Part shown: positions 34,547 to 44,228 of the stretch, one piece after another
How positions within the stretch are numbered: the stretch's first letter is position 1
Layout of the letters: every line of letters begins with the position of its first letter
NCBI GenBank assembly: GCA_934772045.1
Contig: CAKVMH010000002.1
Coordinates: 245,546 to 309,545, forward strand
Reading direction: 5' to 3'
DNA from: an uncultured Clostridia bacterium
GTDB lineage: Bacteria; Bacillota; Clostridia; Christensenellales; UBA1242
DNA: 64,000 bases
Program-made: the position numbers and the translations under genes
The notes under the pieces: generated by a model
Told to the model about the DNA's origin: nothing
The model's database searches: none
What the model saw: only the letters and a program-made list of their open reading frames with translations

Positions 34547-34595
34547 CTGTCATTCTGAGCGTAGCGAAGAATCTTGCAAGGCTTGCCCTGCTTTT
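34547..34595 (+). mobile_element. Half copy of the MITE-like element
   Basis: These 49 bases match the reverse complement of 33153-33201 at all but about three positions. Only one arm is present. It ends just after the stop codon side of the methyltransferase gene at 34602, so it lies at that gene's 3' end. Confidence 0.7.
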
Positions 34596-34601
34596 AAACA
34601 A

Positions 34602-35201
34602 TTAATTTTTAATACTCTTTAAAATATAATAACCTTTGTTGCGTTCAATAATTTCGCAATTGTTAAACAATTCTGTAAGGTGTTTTTTTAAACTTTCCAT
34701 GCCGTGGTCCTTACGGATAACCAAAATTAATTGTCCGCCCAAATTTAAATGTTCAAATGCACCTTGCATAAGGCTAAAAAGCAGTTGTTTGCCAGTTTTG
34801 ATAGGTGGGTTTGTAATAATGTTATCATACATATTGTTAACCGCACAAAAACCGTCACTTTCAAAAACATTTGTGTTGCGTTGAACATTGTTTAAAATTG
34901 CATTTTCACGCGCAAGTTTAACTGCTGTGCCGTTGATGTCAACCATGTCAACATGCACTGCATATTTTTTTGCAAGCACAATGCCAATTGTGCCAAGCCC
35001 ACACCCCAAATCAAGGCAAGAACCTGAAATTTCGCACTGTTTTGCAATTGTGTTTAACAATGTGCGGGTGCCGTCGTCAATTTTGTTTTTAGAAAAAATG
35101 CTGTCGCAACTGCGAAAGCATAATTTGTAATTTAAAATTTCATCTTCAAAATTAAAGAAATCACCTGCTGAGTGCTCTTTATCAATAAAATAATGTTGCA
35201 T
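34602..35201 (-). CDS. RsmC-like class I methyltransferase
   Basis: I start at the ATG at 35201 (199 residues) with AAAGG before it; an in-frame ATG at 35240 overlaps the neighbouring gene without a ribosome site. The SAM-binding motif I is CLDLGCGLGTIGIVLAKKY, and the catalytic N-P-P-[FY]-like motif is ITNPPIKTGK, where the Asn-Pro-Pro is typical of enzymes that methylate the exocyclic amine of bases. Together with QHYFIDKEHSAGDF at the N-terminus this matches the RsmC half-domain proteins that make m2G in 16S rRNA. In these short forms only the catalytic half exists, as is normal in Firmicutes. It starts one base before the stop of the small membrane protein gene upstream. Confidence 0.88.
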   Translation of the reverse strand: MQHYFIDKEHSAGDFFNFEDEILNYKLCFRSCDSIFSKNKIDDGTRTLLNTIAKQCEISGSCLDLGCGLGTIGIVLAKKYAVHVDMVDINGTAVKLARENAILNNVQRNTNVFESDGFCAVNNMYDNIITNPPIKTGKQLLFSLMQGAFEHLNLGGQLILVIRKDHGMESLKKHLTELFNNCEIIERNKGYYILKSIKN

Positions 35202-35202
35202 A

Positions 35203-35460
35203 TTAACCTTTATAGAAAGTGTTTTCAATTGGCAATGCAATAAGGATTAAACCAAGCAAAATCAAACACACACCAACAATTACAAGAGCTTGATAAAGTT
35301 TGTCGTTTTTCATTATGCTATCTGAATGCCTTTTTGCCATTGTTATGCGTTTTGAAAGCATGCAAATTGCCACGCCGATTGCTGAAACGACAATGCCTGC
35401 AATAACTGTGTACCTTAAAATAAATTCCCAAATGCTGACAAATGATAATAAAGTTGACAT
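35203..35460 (-). CDS. Small two-segment membrane protein, unknown
   Basis: The 85-residue protein has two hydrophobic segments (about 14-35 and 57-77) joined by a basic loop (SKRITMAKRHSDS), so both termini are probably outside or both inside. It has TAAGGAGAATTT before the ATG, so it looks translated. It is immediately followed by the RsmC-like gene, only one base apart, so the pair is one transcript. Length and topology recall SecG, but SecG's conserved Gln-Ser-Ser region is absent, so I do not call it SecG. No family was recognised. Confidence 0.65.
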   Translation of the reverse strand: MSTLLSFVSIWEFILRYTVIAGIVVSAIGVAICMLSKRITMAKRHSDSIMKNDKLYQALVIVGVCLILLGLILIALPIENTFYKG

Positions 35461-35532
35461 AAATTCTCCTTAAACTTAGCAGTATTTTAACACATTAATT
35501 TTACCTTGTCAATACCAAGATTTTAAATTACC

Positions 35533-36054
35533 CTATTTTGATTTTTTAGGCAAATTGTGGATAAAATCGTACACTGTGTAGCCAAAATACAATGCGCCTG
35601 TCATAATGCAGGCAATGCAAGCCACTGAAAGCACTGTAGCATAAGCAAAAGCGAATGTCATGCCAATAAGGACTGCGCATTCAAACAAAATACAGCAATA
35701 GTTTACAGCATCAATAAATTCAGGCAATTCCTTATTAAACATAAACACTTCACTGCCCGCTTTAAGTGCGATTGCAATAACTGCAATTATGCCGACAGGT
35801 TTTGAAACAACCCCTGCCACCATAAACATTGCAAGCAAGGTTGTGTTTGTGACAACGCTGGCAATTGAGTTTATGATAATTTCTGTTTTGTTAAACTTAT
35901 CCTTAAAAATTTCGCGCCAAATTTTGCAAAGCAAAACACCAGCCACAAACAAGCCCACTGACCAATGTGGTAAAAATATGTATGCAAAAATTGTTAAAGG
36001 CAAAAGTGCCATTTCAATTGCAAAAAGGGCTTTAAAAAGTGTGTTGTTTTTCAT
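35533..36054 (-). CDS. Polytopic membrane protein, unknown
   Basis: The product has 173 residues from the ATG at 36054, which follows TTGGAG at a good distance; an in-frame start at 36087 lacks such a site. It has about five or six membrane segments with short loops, one basic loop (KIWREIFKDKFNKTEI), and a basic C-terminal tail (HNLPKKSK). No charged residue pattern in the segments points to a known transporter. It is transcribed toward the small membrane protein gene, with a 72-base gap. The divergent ABC importer starts 270 bases away; there is no evidence that they are functionally linked. Confidence 0.65.
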   Translation of the reverse strand: MKNNTLFKALFAIEMALLPLTIFAYIFLPHWSVGLFVAGVLLCKIWREIFKDKFNKTEIIINSIASVVTNTTLLAMFMVAGVVSKPVGIIAVIAIALKAGSEVFMFNKELPEFIDAVNYCCILFECAVLIGMTFAFAYATVLSVACIACIMTGALYFGYTVYDFIHNLPKKSK

Positions 36055-36325
36055 GACTACTCCAATTAATTTGAACAATACTAGCAAAGTTTAACAATTT
36101 TGACAAATGTTTTAAATGCGGTTTTGTAAATTAAATTGTCTAAAAAATCAAATTCTTTTGCATCTGTGCATTACTGCGGACTATTTAAAATGCCAACCTT
36201 TCATAACGCCAACACATACTCAACATTACAGCCAGTTTTAAACATTTTAACAAAAAAACAATGTCAACATAATATGAAAGTATGGAAGCATTAAACCACT
36301 TAAAACCTTCCATAAAGGAGATTAG

Positions 36326-37348
36326 ATGAAAAAACTTTCTATTTTGCTTGTCGCCATTATGTCGGTGTTTGCAGTGTTTATGACCACCGGTTGCAAAAAG
36401 AATGACGACAATGTTTTGCGTATCAGCGAAGTTACACATTCAATCTTTTATGCCCCACTTTATGTTGCTATGAATAAAGGCTATTTTGATGAAGAAGGGC
36501 TTAAAATTGAACTTACCAATGCGGGCGGTAGCGACACTGTTATGACAAGCCTTATTTCAGGCAATGCAGACATCGGCTTGATGGGGCCTGAAAGCACTGT
36601 GTATGTGCGCAACAATGGTATGCAAAATGCGCCTATTATTTTTGCTCAATTGACGGCATGCGATGGCTCTTTCTTGGTAGGCAGAGATGCGGTTACAAAT
36701 TTCGATTGGGAAAGCCTTAAAGGCAAACACATCATTGCTGGCCGTAAAGGTGGAATGCCTGCGATGACACTTGAATACATCTTAAAACAGCACGGTTTAA
36801 AACCAGGTGCAGAGTTAGGTGCAAATGTTGACACTATTTTGGACACCACCATTGCATTTAACCTTACAAGTTCATCATTTATCGCTGGCACTGGCGATTA
36901 TTGCACTATGTTCGACCCTGTGGCAAGTCAATGTGAATTTGATGGCACTGGGCACATTGTTTCTGCCCTTGGCGACGAAGTTAAAGATGTACCTTACACC
37001 TGCTTTGTTGCAACAAACGACTATTTGAACAACAATGGTTCAAAAATTTCAAAATTCATGCGTGCGCTTAAAAAAGGTTATAATTATTTAATTGAAGCAA
37101 ACAACGCTAACCGTGACGCGGACATCATTTCCGCACTTAAACCATCATTCAGTTCTACAAGCGACCAACTTATTTTAGCTTCGGTTAAAAACTACATCCG
37201 TATTGGTGCTTATGCTGACAGTTTTGTGTTAAAACAAAGTTCTTGGAACCTTATGCTTGACATCATCGAAGGTGCTGGCGAGTTGAAAAATAGGGTTAAT
37301 TGGGAAAACGCAGTTAACACAAAATACGCATTACAAGTTGAGAATTAA
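36326..37348 (+). CDS. ABC transporter substrate-binding lipoprotein (NitT/TauT, NMT1/ThiY-like)
   Basis: The 340-residue lipoprotein has a signal peptide ending in the lipobox MTTGC (Cys23 lipidated). The NMT1-type fold shows LRISEVTHSIFYAPLYVAMN near the N-terminus, FDEEGLKIELTNAGGSDTVM, and the ligand-pocket loop LISGNADIGLMGPESTVY. Relatives bind thiamine precursors, taurine, sulfonates, riboflavin or nitrate; the pocket gives no certain answer. No TPP or FMN riboswitch is visible upstream. AAAGGAG precedes the ATG. The stop codon overlaps the ATPase start by one base, and the permease follows, so the three genes form a complete importer operon ending in a strong terminator. Confidence 0.9.
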   Translation: MKKLSILLVAIMSVFAVFMTTGCKKNDDNVLRISEVTHSIFYAPLYVAMNKGYFDEEGLKIELTNAGGSDTVMTSLISGNADIGLMGPESTVYVRNNGMQNAPIIFAQLTACDGSFLVGRDAVTNFDWESLKGKHIIAGRKGGMPAMTLEYILKQHGLKPGAELGANVDTILDTTIAFNLTSSSFIAGTGDYCTMFDPVASQCEFDGTGHIVSALGDEVKDVPYTCFVATNDYLNNNGSKISKFMRALKKGYNYLIEANNANRDADIISALKPSFSSTSDQLILASVKNYIRIGAYADSFVLKQSSWNLMLDIIEGAGELKNRVNWENAVNTKYALQVEN

Positions 37349-38244
37349 TGAAGAAAACGAAAAACAACATTATCGCGCAAAATTTAAAACTTAAAACAAA
37401 CACTATTAAAACTAGTGTAAACCAAACCGCAGTTAGCGAAAAAATTGACAATAAGTTTGAAAATTTAAGCGAAAATGTTGTTGAAGTTAAAAATTTAAAC
37501 CTTATTTACCAAAGCATGGATAGCGAAACCTACGCTTTACAAGATGTTAATTTTAATGTTAAAAAACATGAATTTGTGTCCATTGTTGGGCCATCTGGTT
37601 GTGGTAAAACAACCATACTTTCACTAATTTCTGGCTTAATTAAGCCGTCAAGTGGTGAAATAAAAGTTGACGGAAAAGCCCCAAGTTTAAAGGATAACCT
37701 AACTGGTTACATGTTCCAGCGCGACAACTTGTTGCCATGGCGTACAATTGAAAAAAACATTTATTTTGGGCTTGAAATCAAACATCAAAATAGTTTAGAA
37801 CGCAAAACATATGCGTTAGAATTGGCTAAAAAATATGGTATCGGCGAATTTTTAAAGAAACATCCAAGCGAACTTAGTGGTGGCATGCGTCAACGTGTTG
37901 CATTGATACGCACGCTTGCCTTAAAACCGGAATTGTTGTTGCTTGACGAACCATTTAGTGCGCTGGATTATCAAACAAGGTTAGAACTTTGCGACCACAT
38001 TTTTGAAATAATCAAAAAGGAAAATAAAACAGCCATTTTGGTTACGCACGACATTCAAGAAGCCATAAGCATGAGCGACAAGATAGTGGTATTGTCCGCT
38101 CGTCCTGGCAAGGTTAAGGCTGTGCACATTTTAAATTTTGATAAAAACCTAACCCCTTTTGAAAGGCGAAAAACCATTGAAGCAAAGGAATTGTTTGATT
38201 GTTTATGGCAGGAAATACAAGATGAAAAACAAAAAGTTAAATAA
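37348..38244 (+). CDS. ABC transporter ATP-binding protein (NitT/TauT type)
   Basis: The 298-residue ATPase has a 45-residue N-terminal extension before the conserved fold. Walker A is GPSGCGKTT, the Q-loop GYMFQRDNLLPWRT, the signature LSGGMRQR, Walker B LLLLDEPFSALD and the H-loop LVTHD. All catalytic residues are present. The DNLLPWRT segment is typical of the SsuB/TauB/ThiZ group. It powers import through the permease encoded next. The start overlaps the binding-protein stop, and the permease start lies 23 bases inside its end, so all three are translationally coupled. Confidence 0.93.
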   Translation: MKKTKNNIIAQNLKLKTNTIKTSVNQTAVSEKIDNKFENLSENVVEVKNLNLIYQSMDSETYALQDVNFNVKKHEFVSIVGPSGCGKTTILSLISGLIKPSSGEIKVDGKAPSLKDNLTGYMFQRDNLLPWRTIEKNIYFGLEIKHQNSLERKTYALELAKKYGIGEFLKKHPSELSGGMRQRVALIRTLALKPELLLLDEPFSALDYQTRLELCDHIFEIIKKENKTAILVTHDIQEAISMSDKIVVLSARPGKVKAVHILNFDKNLTPFERRKTIEAKELFDCLWQEIQDEKQKVK

Positions 38245-39124
38245 CGAAAAATCAATTTATGGCACCAGCGTTAAATTAAATACACCAAATGTTGTATTGC
38301 AAAAAAACAAACAAAGCAAGAAAACAAAAACTTTTAGTGCTGAACATAAAAAGTTTTTATTAAAGCACCGCACGACAAAATTGTTTGTTTTAATCACGCA
38401 AATTTTGCTGTTGGCAACGCTTTTGATTGCTTGGGAATTGCTAACTAAGTTTGAAATTATAAGTTCATTTTTCTTTTCAAGCCCTAGCAAAATTGCAAAA
38501 ACAATTGGCGAACTGAACAGCACAGGTGAACTACTTTATCACTCGCGCATAACACTCAGTGAAACGCTTATAGGCTTTGCAATTGCCACTGGCGTTGGAT
38601 TTATTATTGCTTTTATTTTGTGGTACAGCGACTTTTTAAGAAAGGTGCTTGAACCTTACCTTGTTGTGCTTAACAGTCTGCCTAAAATTGCACTGGGGCC
38701 TATCATTATCATATGGTTTGGCGCCGGTAGCAAGGCAATCATCTTTATGTGTATTTTAATTGTCATTATTGTGACAATTATGAACATATTAAACTCATTC
38801 ACAAGTTGCGATAAACAACTGATTGCCCTAACCCGTTCGTTAGGTGCAAGCAAAATACAAATTTTCTTTAAACTTGTTTTGCCTTCTTCGCTTAAAGATA
38901 TTGTATCTACACTTAAAATTAATGTTGGTTTAAGTTGGATTGGCGCAATTATGGGCGAATATTTAGTAAGCAAAGCAGGGCTTGGTTATTTGCTTATCTA
39001 TGGTGGGCAAGTGTTCAACTTGAACCTAGTTATGACATCGACAGTTGTGCTGTGTGCCCTTGCTTCCATAATGTACTTTGCCGTTGCTTTATTTGAAAAA
39101 TTAATGAATAAATTATATCAATAG
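38222..39124 (+). CDS. ABC transporter permease (NitT/TauT type)
   Basis: Started at the ATG at 38222 (300 residues, CAGGAA upstream). An in-frame ATG at 38159 would lie further inside the ATPase gene and lack a site. The N-terminal 55 residues are basic and cytoplasmic. About six membrane segments follow. The EAA-type cytoplasmic loop is present as DKQLIALTRSLGASKIQIFF and KLVLPSSLKDIVSTLKI, with the family's SWIGAIMGEYLVSKAGLGYL near the end. It forms the channel with the ATPase. A bidirectional terminator follows at 39243-39273. Confidence 0.9.
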   Translation: MKNKKLNNEKSIYGTSVKLNTPNVVLQKNKQSKKTKTFSAEHKKFLLKHRTTKLFVLITQILLLATLLIAWELLTKFEIISSFFFSSPSKIAKTIGELNSTGELLYHSRITLSETLIGFAIATGVGFIIAFILWYSDFLRKVLEPYLVVLNSLPKIALGPIIIIWFGAGSKAIIFMCILIVIIVTIMNILNSFTSCDKQLIALTRSLGASKIQIFFKLVLPSSLKDIVSTLKINVGLSWIGAIMGEYLVSKAGLGYLLIYGGQVFNLNLVMTSTVVLCALASIMYFAVALFEKLMNKLYQ

Positions 39125-39242
39125 TTATGTAATTTGACTTAAATATTAATTCAAAGTTAATTTAAAATACTGTAACTATATATTACTTTAATTAAACAAT
39201 CAATAACTAACAATTTCTAAGTTAAACATTGATTGACAATAC

Positions 39243-39273
39243 AAAAAGATACACATCAGTTGTGTATCTTTTT
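39243..39273. terminator. Bidirectional terminator between the ABC importer and the ylmC-like gene
   Basis: AAAAAGATACACA and TGTGTATCTTTTT form a 13-pair stem around TCAGT. With A and T tracts on both sides it can end the plus-strand importer transcript and the minus-strand transcript. Confidence 0.92.
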
Positions 39274-39321
39274 AATTGTGTATAATATAATAAACCATTA
39301 AATCTAAAGTGCTTAATTTAA

Positions 39322-39639
39322 CTATTTTTGTGTTTCATTTAACGCGATTATGCTTGGTTGTTTTTTAGGCGGTGGAGGTGGTGGTTGACTTTTTTCATTT
39401 ACATATAGTTCCACTAAAATTACATCTACACCTATTTTACAAACGCAGTTAAAAGGAATAAATAAGTCCTTACTGCCTTTAAAAATGCCCCAAAAGCCAG
39501 AACTTGCTTGCGGAACGACGAAGCCTAACGCTTTTGCCGAAACAATGTCAAAAATTATGTCGGTTATGTGCCCTAAACATTTGCCGTCAACTGTGTTTAT
39601 AACTTGTTTGCACTTTAACTCCTGGAAAGAAACTTCCAT
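39322..39639 (-). CDS. YlmC/YmxH-family PRC-barrel protein
   Basis: This is a 105-residue protein from the ATG at 39639; a TTG at 39660 is also in frame, and neither has a clear ribosome site. The PRC-barrel shows VINTVDGKCLGHITDIIFDI and GFVVPQASSGFWGIF, then LFIPFNCVCKIGVDVILVEL, the YlmC/YmxH pattern of sporulating Firmicutes. The C-terminal 25 residues are a Pro-rich tail with six consecutive Pro. Family members are expressed in sporulation but have no settled function. It has no co-directional neighbour within 100 bases, and the parC gene upstream is transcribed away in the same direction beyond 39765. Confidence 0.8.
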   Translation of the reverse strand: MEVSFQELKCKQVINTVDGKCLGHITDIIFDIVSAKALGFVVPQASSGFWGIFKGSKDLFIPFNCVCKIGVDVILVELYVNEKSQPPPPPPKKQPSIIALNETQK

Positions 39640-39764
39640 ATACTTTTTATATGATACCAAGTTAAAAAAAATGCCAAAATATGTTGAAATTTAGGTTTTT
39701 CAACATCTTTGACATTTAATCTATTTCAAATTTTACCTTAAACCGAAAGCAACTTTAAACTTTA

Positions 39765-42188
39765 TTAATTTAAGTAAAGCCCAACATCTTTAAGGTCAAG
39801 TTTTGTTTTTGCAACAAGTGGTTTACCTGCGCTTGTGCGTGTTTGAATTGTTATGTTATTAACGTCAATTGCGTAAACCTTTTCCTTGTCTTGCAACACA
39901 ACTTCACCAGTGACAATAGGTGAAATTATTGCAAAAACCTTTTCCTTACCGGTGACAATTTTAAGCCCTTTGCGGTTGCGTGCGCTTATTGGCAACTCGT
40001 TCAAACTAAATTTTTTGCCATTACCTTCAGGGGTAACCACCAACACCCTATCCAAAGTGTTAACCTGGCTTGCAAAAATAACTTTATCTTTTTCATTCAA
40101 ACTCATACCGATTACGCCACCGCTTGCGCGCTTGGTAACTGGCACAGTTTTATACTCAACATTAACAGCCATGCCTTCCGCACTGACCATTAAAATTGAA
40201 GGCAAATTGTCATTAATTTGCACAGACACAACACGGTCGAAGTCTTTTAATTTAAGTGCGACACTGCCCGTTTTTAAGCCCACATATTCACTTGTTGGGC
40301 TACGCTTAATGTAACCGTCTTGTGTGGTGAAAATAAGTTCAGCATTTTCGCTTAAATCTTGTTCACTAAACAATGCAACAGCCTTTTCCTTTGTTTCGCT
40401 ATGTGCAATTTCGCTTAATGCGGTGCCTTTTGCGCTGAATTTGCAGTTAGGAATATCGCGCACATTGATTGCAAAGAAGTTGCCGTAATTTGTAAATACG
40501 CACACTTTACTGTTCATTGTTGTATGCGTTATTGCACTGTGCAATGCGTTTACATTGTCGTAATTATAAGTTGGGCTTGCGTTTTGAATTTGTTTAATAT
40601 CAAGTGTTTTTAAGCGCAAACCGTCGTTTGTAAGTGCCACCGTGCATTCGGTATCCAACAATTTTTCAATAGGTGTAATGTCGTAATTATCGAATGAAGA
40701 CACAATTTGTGTTTTACGCGGAGTTGCGTATTTAGTTTTAATTTCCTTCAATTCTTTTTTAATCACAGCATATTGTTTTGCTTGACTGCCCAAAATTGCT
40801 GTCAATTCTTCAATAAGTTGATGTAATTGTTTCAATTCTTCTTGCAGTTTTTCAACTTCTAAGTGCGTCAACCTGCTTAGGCGCATATCCAAAATTGCTT
40901 GTGTTTGAATTTCAGTTAAATTAAAGCGCGCCATAAGTTTTGATTTTGCGTCAGACACAGAACTTGATGTTTTGATAATTTTAACCACTTCGTCGATGTT
41001 TGCAATGGCAACACAAAGCCCTTCCACAATGTGGGCGCGCGCTTTTGCGCGTTCCAAATCAAACTTTGTGCGACGAACAATGACATCAAGTTGAAATTTG
41101 ATGTAATAATTCAAATAATCTAAAAGCCCAAGTTGTTTAGGGCTCCCGTCTGCAATTGCAACCACGTTATAGTTGAAGTTAAGTTGCATGTCGGTATGTT
41201 TTAGTAAATATGCAATTGTATTGTCGACATCGGCATCTTTTTTAAGCGTAATAACTGCGCGGATACCTGTTTTGTCACTTTCATCAGTGATATCGCAAAT
41301 ATCGGCAAGTTCGTCTTTCATTTTTTCCTTTAACTCGCCCACCGATTTTAAAAACTCTGCCTTATTCACCTGGTAAGTCAATTCAGTTATAACAATGTTT
41401 GTTTTGCCGTTTTTGTCATCTTCTAAATGGAAAGTTGCACGCATTGTAACCTTGCCACGCCCAGTTGCATACGCTTCTTCCATATCCTTACTTGTGCAAA
41501 CCATGCCCCCTGTTGGGAAGTCTGGCCCCTTGATGATATTCAACATTTGTGACAATGTTATGTTTGGGTTGTCAATATATGCAATGCATCCGTCAATCAT
41601 CTCACCTAAATTGTGTGTTGGAATGTTTGTTGCCAAGCCCACCGCAATGCCCGACGCACCATTAACGAACAAATTTGGAAAGCGCCCTGTTAAATAGTCC
41701 GGTTCTTTTAAAGTGTCGTCAAAGTTAAAACTGAAACTTACTGTGTCCTTGTCCAAGTCCTTCATAAGTTCCAATGCAAGCGGTGTTAGCCTTACTTCGG
41801 TGTAACGCATTGCTGCCGCGCCATCTCCGTCGATTGAGCCAAAGTTACCTTGCCCTTCAACCAAGCGTTCACCCATGACAAAATCTTGTGCCATACGCAC
41901 CATTGCGCCATAAACAGAACTATCGCCGTGTGGGTGGAATTTACCCAAAGTGTCGCCAACAACACGTGCAGATTTTTTAAAAGGCTTGTCTGGTGTAAGG
42001 CCAAGTTCAACCATATCGTACAGAATACGGCGTTGAACAGGCTTCAAACCATCTTCAACACGCGGAAGTGCGCGGTCCATAATAACATATTCGCTATAAG
42101 GCAACATGCTTGTGGACATAACATCTTCAACTGTCATTGTGTACAAATTGCCAGTAGGTTCAATTTGCTTCATCTCTCTTTTAGCCAT
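39765..42188 (-). CDS. parC: Type IIA topoisomerase subunit A (ParC/GyrA)
   Basis: The 807-residue subunit cleaves and rejoins DNA. The winged helix has [11 protein letters not shown] with the catalytic Tyr, and the quinolone region shows [20 protein letters not shown]. The coiled-coil tower and a C-terminal beta-pinwheel (about 500-807) follow. The GyrA-box sequence QRRGGRG is not present; the nearest segment reads [10 protein letters not shown], so I favour a topoisomerase IV-type subunit over gyrase. This cannot be settled without the other pair in the genome. The start codon shares one base with the parE stop (TAATG), so the two are tightly coupled. Confidence 0.92.
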   Translation of the reverse strand: MAKREMKQIEPTGNLYTMTVEDVMSTSMLPYSEYVIMDRALPRVEDGLKPVQRRILYDMVELGLTPDKPFKKSARVVGDTLGKFHPHGDSSVYGAMVRMAQDFVMGERLVEGQGNFGSIDGDGAAAMRYTEVRLTPLALELMKDLDKDTVSFSFNFDDTLKEPDYLTGRFPNLFVNGASGIAVGLATNIPTHNLGEMIDGCIAYIDNPNITLSQMLNIIKGPDFPTGGMVCTSKDMEEAYATGRGKVTMRATFHLEDDKNGKTNIVITELTYQVNKAEFLKSVGELKEKMKDELADICDITDESDKTGIRAVITLKKDADVDNTIAYLLKHTDMQLNFNYNVVAIADGSPKQLGLLDYLNYYIKFQLDVIVRRTKFDLERAKARAHIVEGLCVAIANIDEVVKIIKTSSSVSDAKSKLMARFNLTEIQTQAILDMRLSRLTHLEVEKLQEELKQLHQLIEELTAILGSQAKQYAVIKKELKEIKTKYATPRKTQIVSSFDNYDITPIEKLLDTECTVALTNDGLRLKTLDIKQIQNASPTYNYDNVNALHSAITHTTMNSKVCVFTNYGNFFAINVRDIPNCKFSAKGTALSEIAHSETKEKAVALFSEQDLSENAELIFTTQDGYIKRSPTSEYVGLKTGSVALKLKDFDRVVSVQINDNLPSILMVSAEGMAVNVEYKTVPVTKRASGGVIGMSLNEKDKVIFASQVNTLDRVLVVTPEGNGKKFSLNELPISARNRKGLKIVTGKEKVFAIISPIVTGEVVLQDKEKVYAIDVNNITIQTRTSAGKPLVAKTKLDLKDVGLYLN

Positions 42189-44167
42189 TAGTTCTCCTTA
42201 TCTTCGTCCAAGTTTGGTTTTTCTTCTTTCAATTTCTTTTTCTTTTCAAATGCGTCAACTTTGTTGAAGTTTGCGTTTTTATTAATAAAATCTTTACGCG
42301 GACCAACATCATCGCCCATCCACATGCTAATTTGCTTATCAGCAAGCACTGCATCTTCAAGGGTAACCCTTATCATGCTTCGGTGCGCTGGATCCATGGT
42401 GGTTGTCCAAAGTTGTTCGGCACTCATTTCGCCTAAACCTTTATAGCGTTGCAAAGTGTAATTTTTTAAGCCAGTTGTCAACGCACTCAATTCGTCGTCG
42501 GTGTAGCAATACCATTCTCTATCCTTAGTTGTAACTTTGTAAAGCGGTGGCATACCAACATAAACATTGCCGTTTGTTATAAGCGGACGCATGTAACGGA
42601 AAAAGAATGTAAGCAAAATGCACCTAATGTGCATACCGTCTTGGTCGGCATCGCTTAAAATGATGATTTTATGATATTTCAAATTTTCCAGTTTAAAATC
42701 TTCGCCTATACTTGTGCCAAATGCGCCGATAATTGTGCGGATTTCTTCATTCGCAAGCACTTGGTCAATACGCTTCTTTTCGCTGTTTAAAGGCTTACCA
42801 CGCAATGGCAAAATGGCTTGATAATACCTATCCCTACCTTGCTTTGCAGTGCCACCAGCCGAGTCACCTTCTACGATGAAAATTTCGTTCAATTCTGGGT
42901 TACGGCTTGTGCAGTTGGCAAGTTTACCAATCAACATACTTCCTTCAATGGAATTTTTGGCACGTGCAGTTTCTTTTGCATGTTTTGCTGCCGCACGCAC
43001 ACGCGCTGCGCCTTTTGCTTTATTAATGATGACTGTGCCAACATTTTCGTTCTTTTTTGCCTGGAAAAATTCAGTAAGCCCTTGGCTACAAATGCTTTCC
43101 ACCCTTGCGCGCGCTTCAACATTGCCAAGTTTGGTTTTGGTTTGTCCTTCAAACTGAACATTTTTCATTTTTATTGAAAGCACAGCCACAAGCCCTTCGC
43201 GGAAATCATCACCAATGAAGGCAATATCTTTTTCCTTTACAAGGCCATGTTTTTTTGCAAAATCGTTAAGGACTTTTGTTAATGCTGTTTTAAAGCCCAC
43301 TTCGTGAGTACCACCTTCTGGTGTAGGTATGTTATTAACATAACTATATATGCTCTCAGTATAATTGTCTACATATTGCAAAGAGAGCGACACAAATGTG
43401 TCGTCAATTTCGTTTTCAATATAAATAGGTGGCACGAACAACGGTTTTTTGTCCATTGTTAAACTGGTTACATAATCGCGGATACCACCTTCAAAACACA
43501 AAGTTTCTTGTTTGTTTGTACGCTCATCAATCAGTTCAATATGCACGCCTTTATTTAAAAATGCTGTTTCTTTCAAGCGTTCATAAACTGTATCGTAGTC
43601 AAAACGAATGTCCTTAAACACCCTATCGTCTGGCAGGAAGCGGACATATGTGCCTTTTAAGGTTGTCTTACCCTGTTCAGTTAAGTGTTGGACAGGCACA
43701 CCACTGTGAATTTTGCCATTTTTCTCAACCGACTCAAAGCGTGCAAAATATTTTTTACCGTCCTTATAGACTGTAACTTCCAAAAAACGGCTCAGCGCAT
43801 TTGTAACCGACGCACCAACGCCATGCAAACCGCCTGAATATTTATAGTTGTTATCGCCAAATTTACCGCCTGCATGTAACTGTGTGAAAACCACTTCCAC
43901 ACCACTCACTTTAAGTTTTGGGTGTGGGCTTACGGGAATACCACGGCCATTATCCAAAACCGATGCAGTGCCGTCCTTATGCAAGGTGACAATAACCTTG
44001 TTGCCATAGCCGTTTGCAACTTCGTCTATTGCGTTGTCAATAATCTCCCAAAGCAAATGATGCAAGCCTTTAACACCTGTTGTACCGATGTACATACCAG
44101 GACGCATACGAACCGCATCAAGCCCTTCCAAAACAATCAAATCTTTACTATCATAACTAGTAGCCAC
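42188..44167 (-). CDS. parE: Type IIA topoisomerase subunit B (ParE/GyrB)
   Basis: The 659-residue ATPase subunit has the GHKL fold with [14 protein letters not shown] (Mg-binding Asn region), [14 protein letters not shown] and [14 protein letters not shown]. The TOPRIM domain reads [20 protein letters not shown] with the acidic [13 protein letters not shown]. The C-terminal [16 protein letters not shown] motif contacts subunit A. All catalytic elements are intact. It drives ATP-dependent strand passage with the product of the coupled downstream gene. Ribosome site and start at 44167 are ordinary. ddl lies 62 bases upstream in the same direction. Confidence 0.93.
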   Translation of the reverse strand: MATSYDSKDLIVLEGLDAVRMRPGMYIGTTGVKGLHHLLWEIIDNAIDEVANGYGNKVIVTLHKDGTASVLDNGRGIPVSPHPKLKVSGVEVVFTQLHAGGKFGDNNYKYSGGLHGVGASVTNALSRFLEVTVYKDGKKYFARFESVEKNGKIHSGVPVQHLTEQGKTTLKGTYVRFLPDDRVFKDIRFDYDTVYERLKETAFLNKGVHIELIDERTNKQETLCFEGGIRDYVTSLTMDKKPLFVPPIYIENEIDDTFVSLSLQYVDNYTESIYSYVNNIPTPEGGTHEVGFKTALTKVLNDFAKKHGLVKEKDIAFIGDDFREGLVAVLSIKMKNVQFEGQTKTKLGNVEARARVESICSQGLTEFFQAKKNENVGTVIINKAKGAARVRAAAKHAKETARAKNSIEGSMLIGKLANCTSRNPELNEIFIVEGDSAGGTAKQGRDRYYQAILPLRGKPLNSEKKRIDQVLANEEIRTIIGAFGTSIGEDFKLENLKYHKIIILSDADQDGMHIRCILLTFFFRYMRPLITNGNVYVGMPPLYKVTTKDREWYCYTDDELSALTTGLKNYTLQRYKGLGEMSAEQLWTTTMDPAHRSMIRVTLEDAVLADKQISMWMGDDVGPRKDFINKNANFNKVDAFEKKKKLKEEKPNLDEDKEN

Positions 44168-44228
44168 AATTAACCCCTTTTGTTCAAGTTTTGTTTAATT
44201 ATGGCTTTATTATACCAAAAATTTTTAA

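Noticed and set aside
35203..35460. SecG
   Set aside because: Size and two-segment topology fit, but the conserved SecG sequence around the second segment is absent.
36088..36325. TPP or FMN riboswitch ahead of the NMT1-type transporter
   Set aside because: None of the conserved riboswitch segments (for example CTGAGA with ACCTGATC-type partners) is present, so the substrate cannot be inferred this way.
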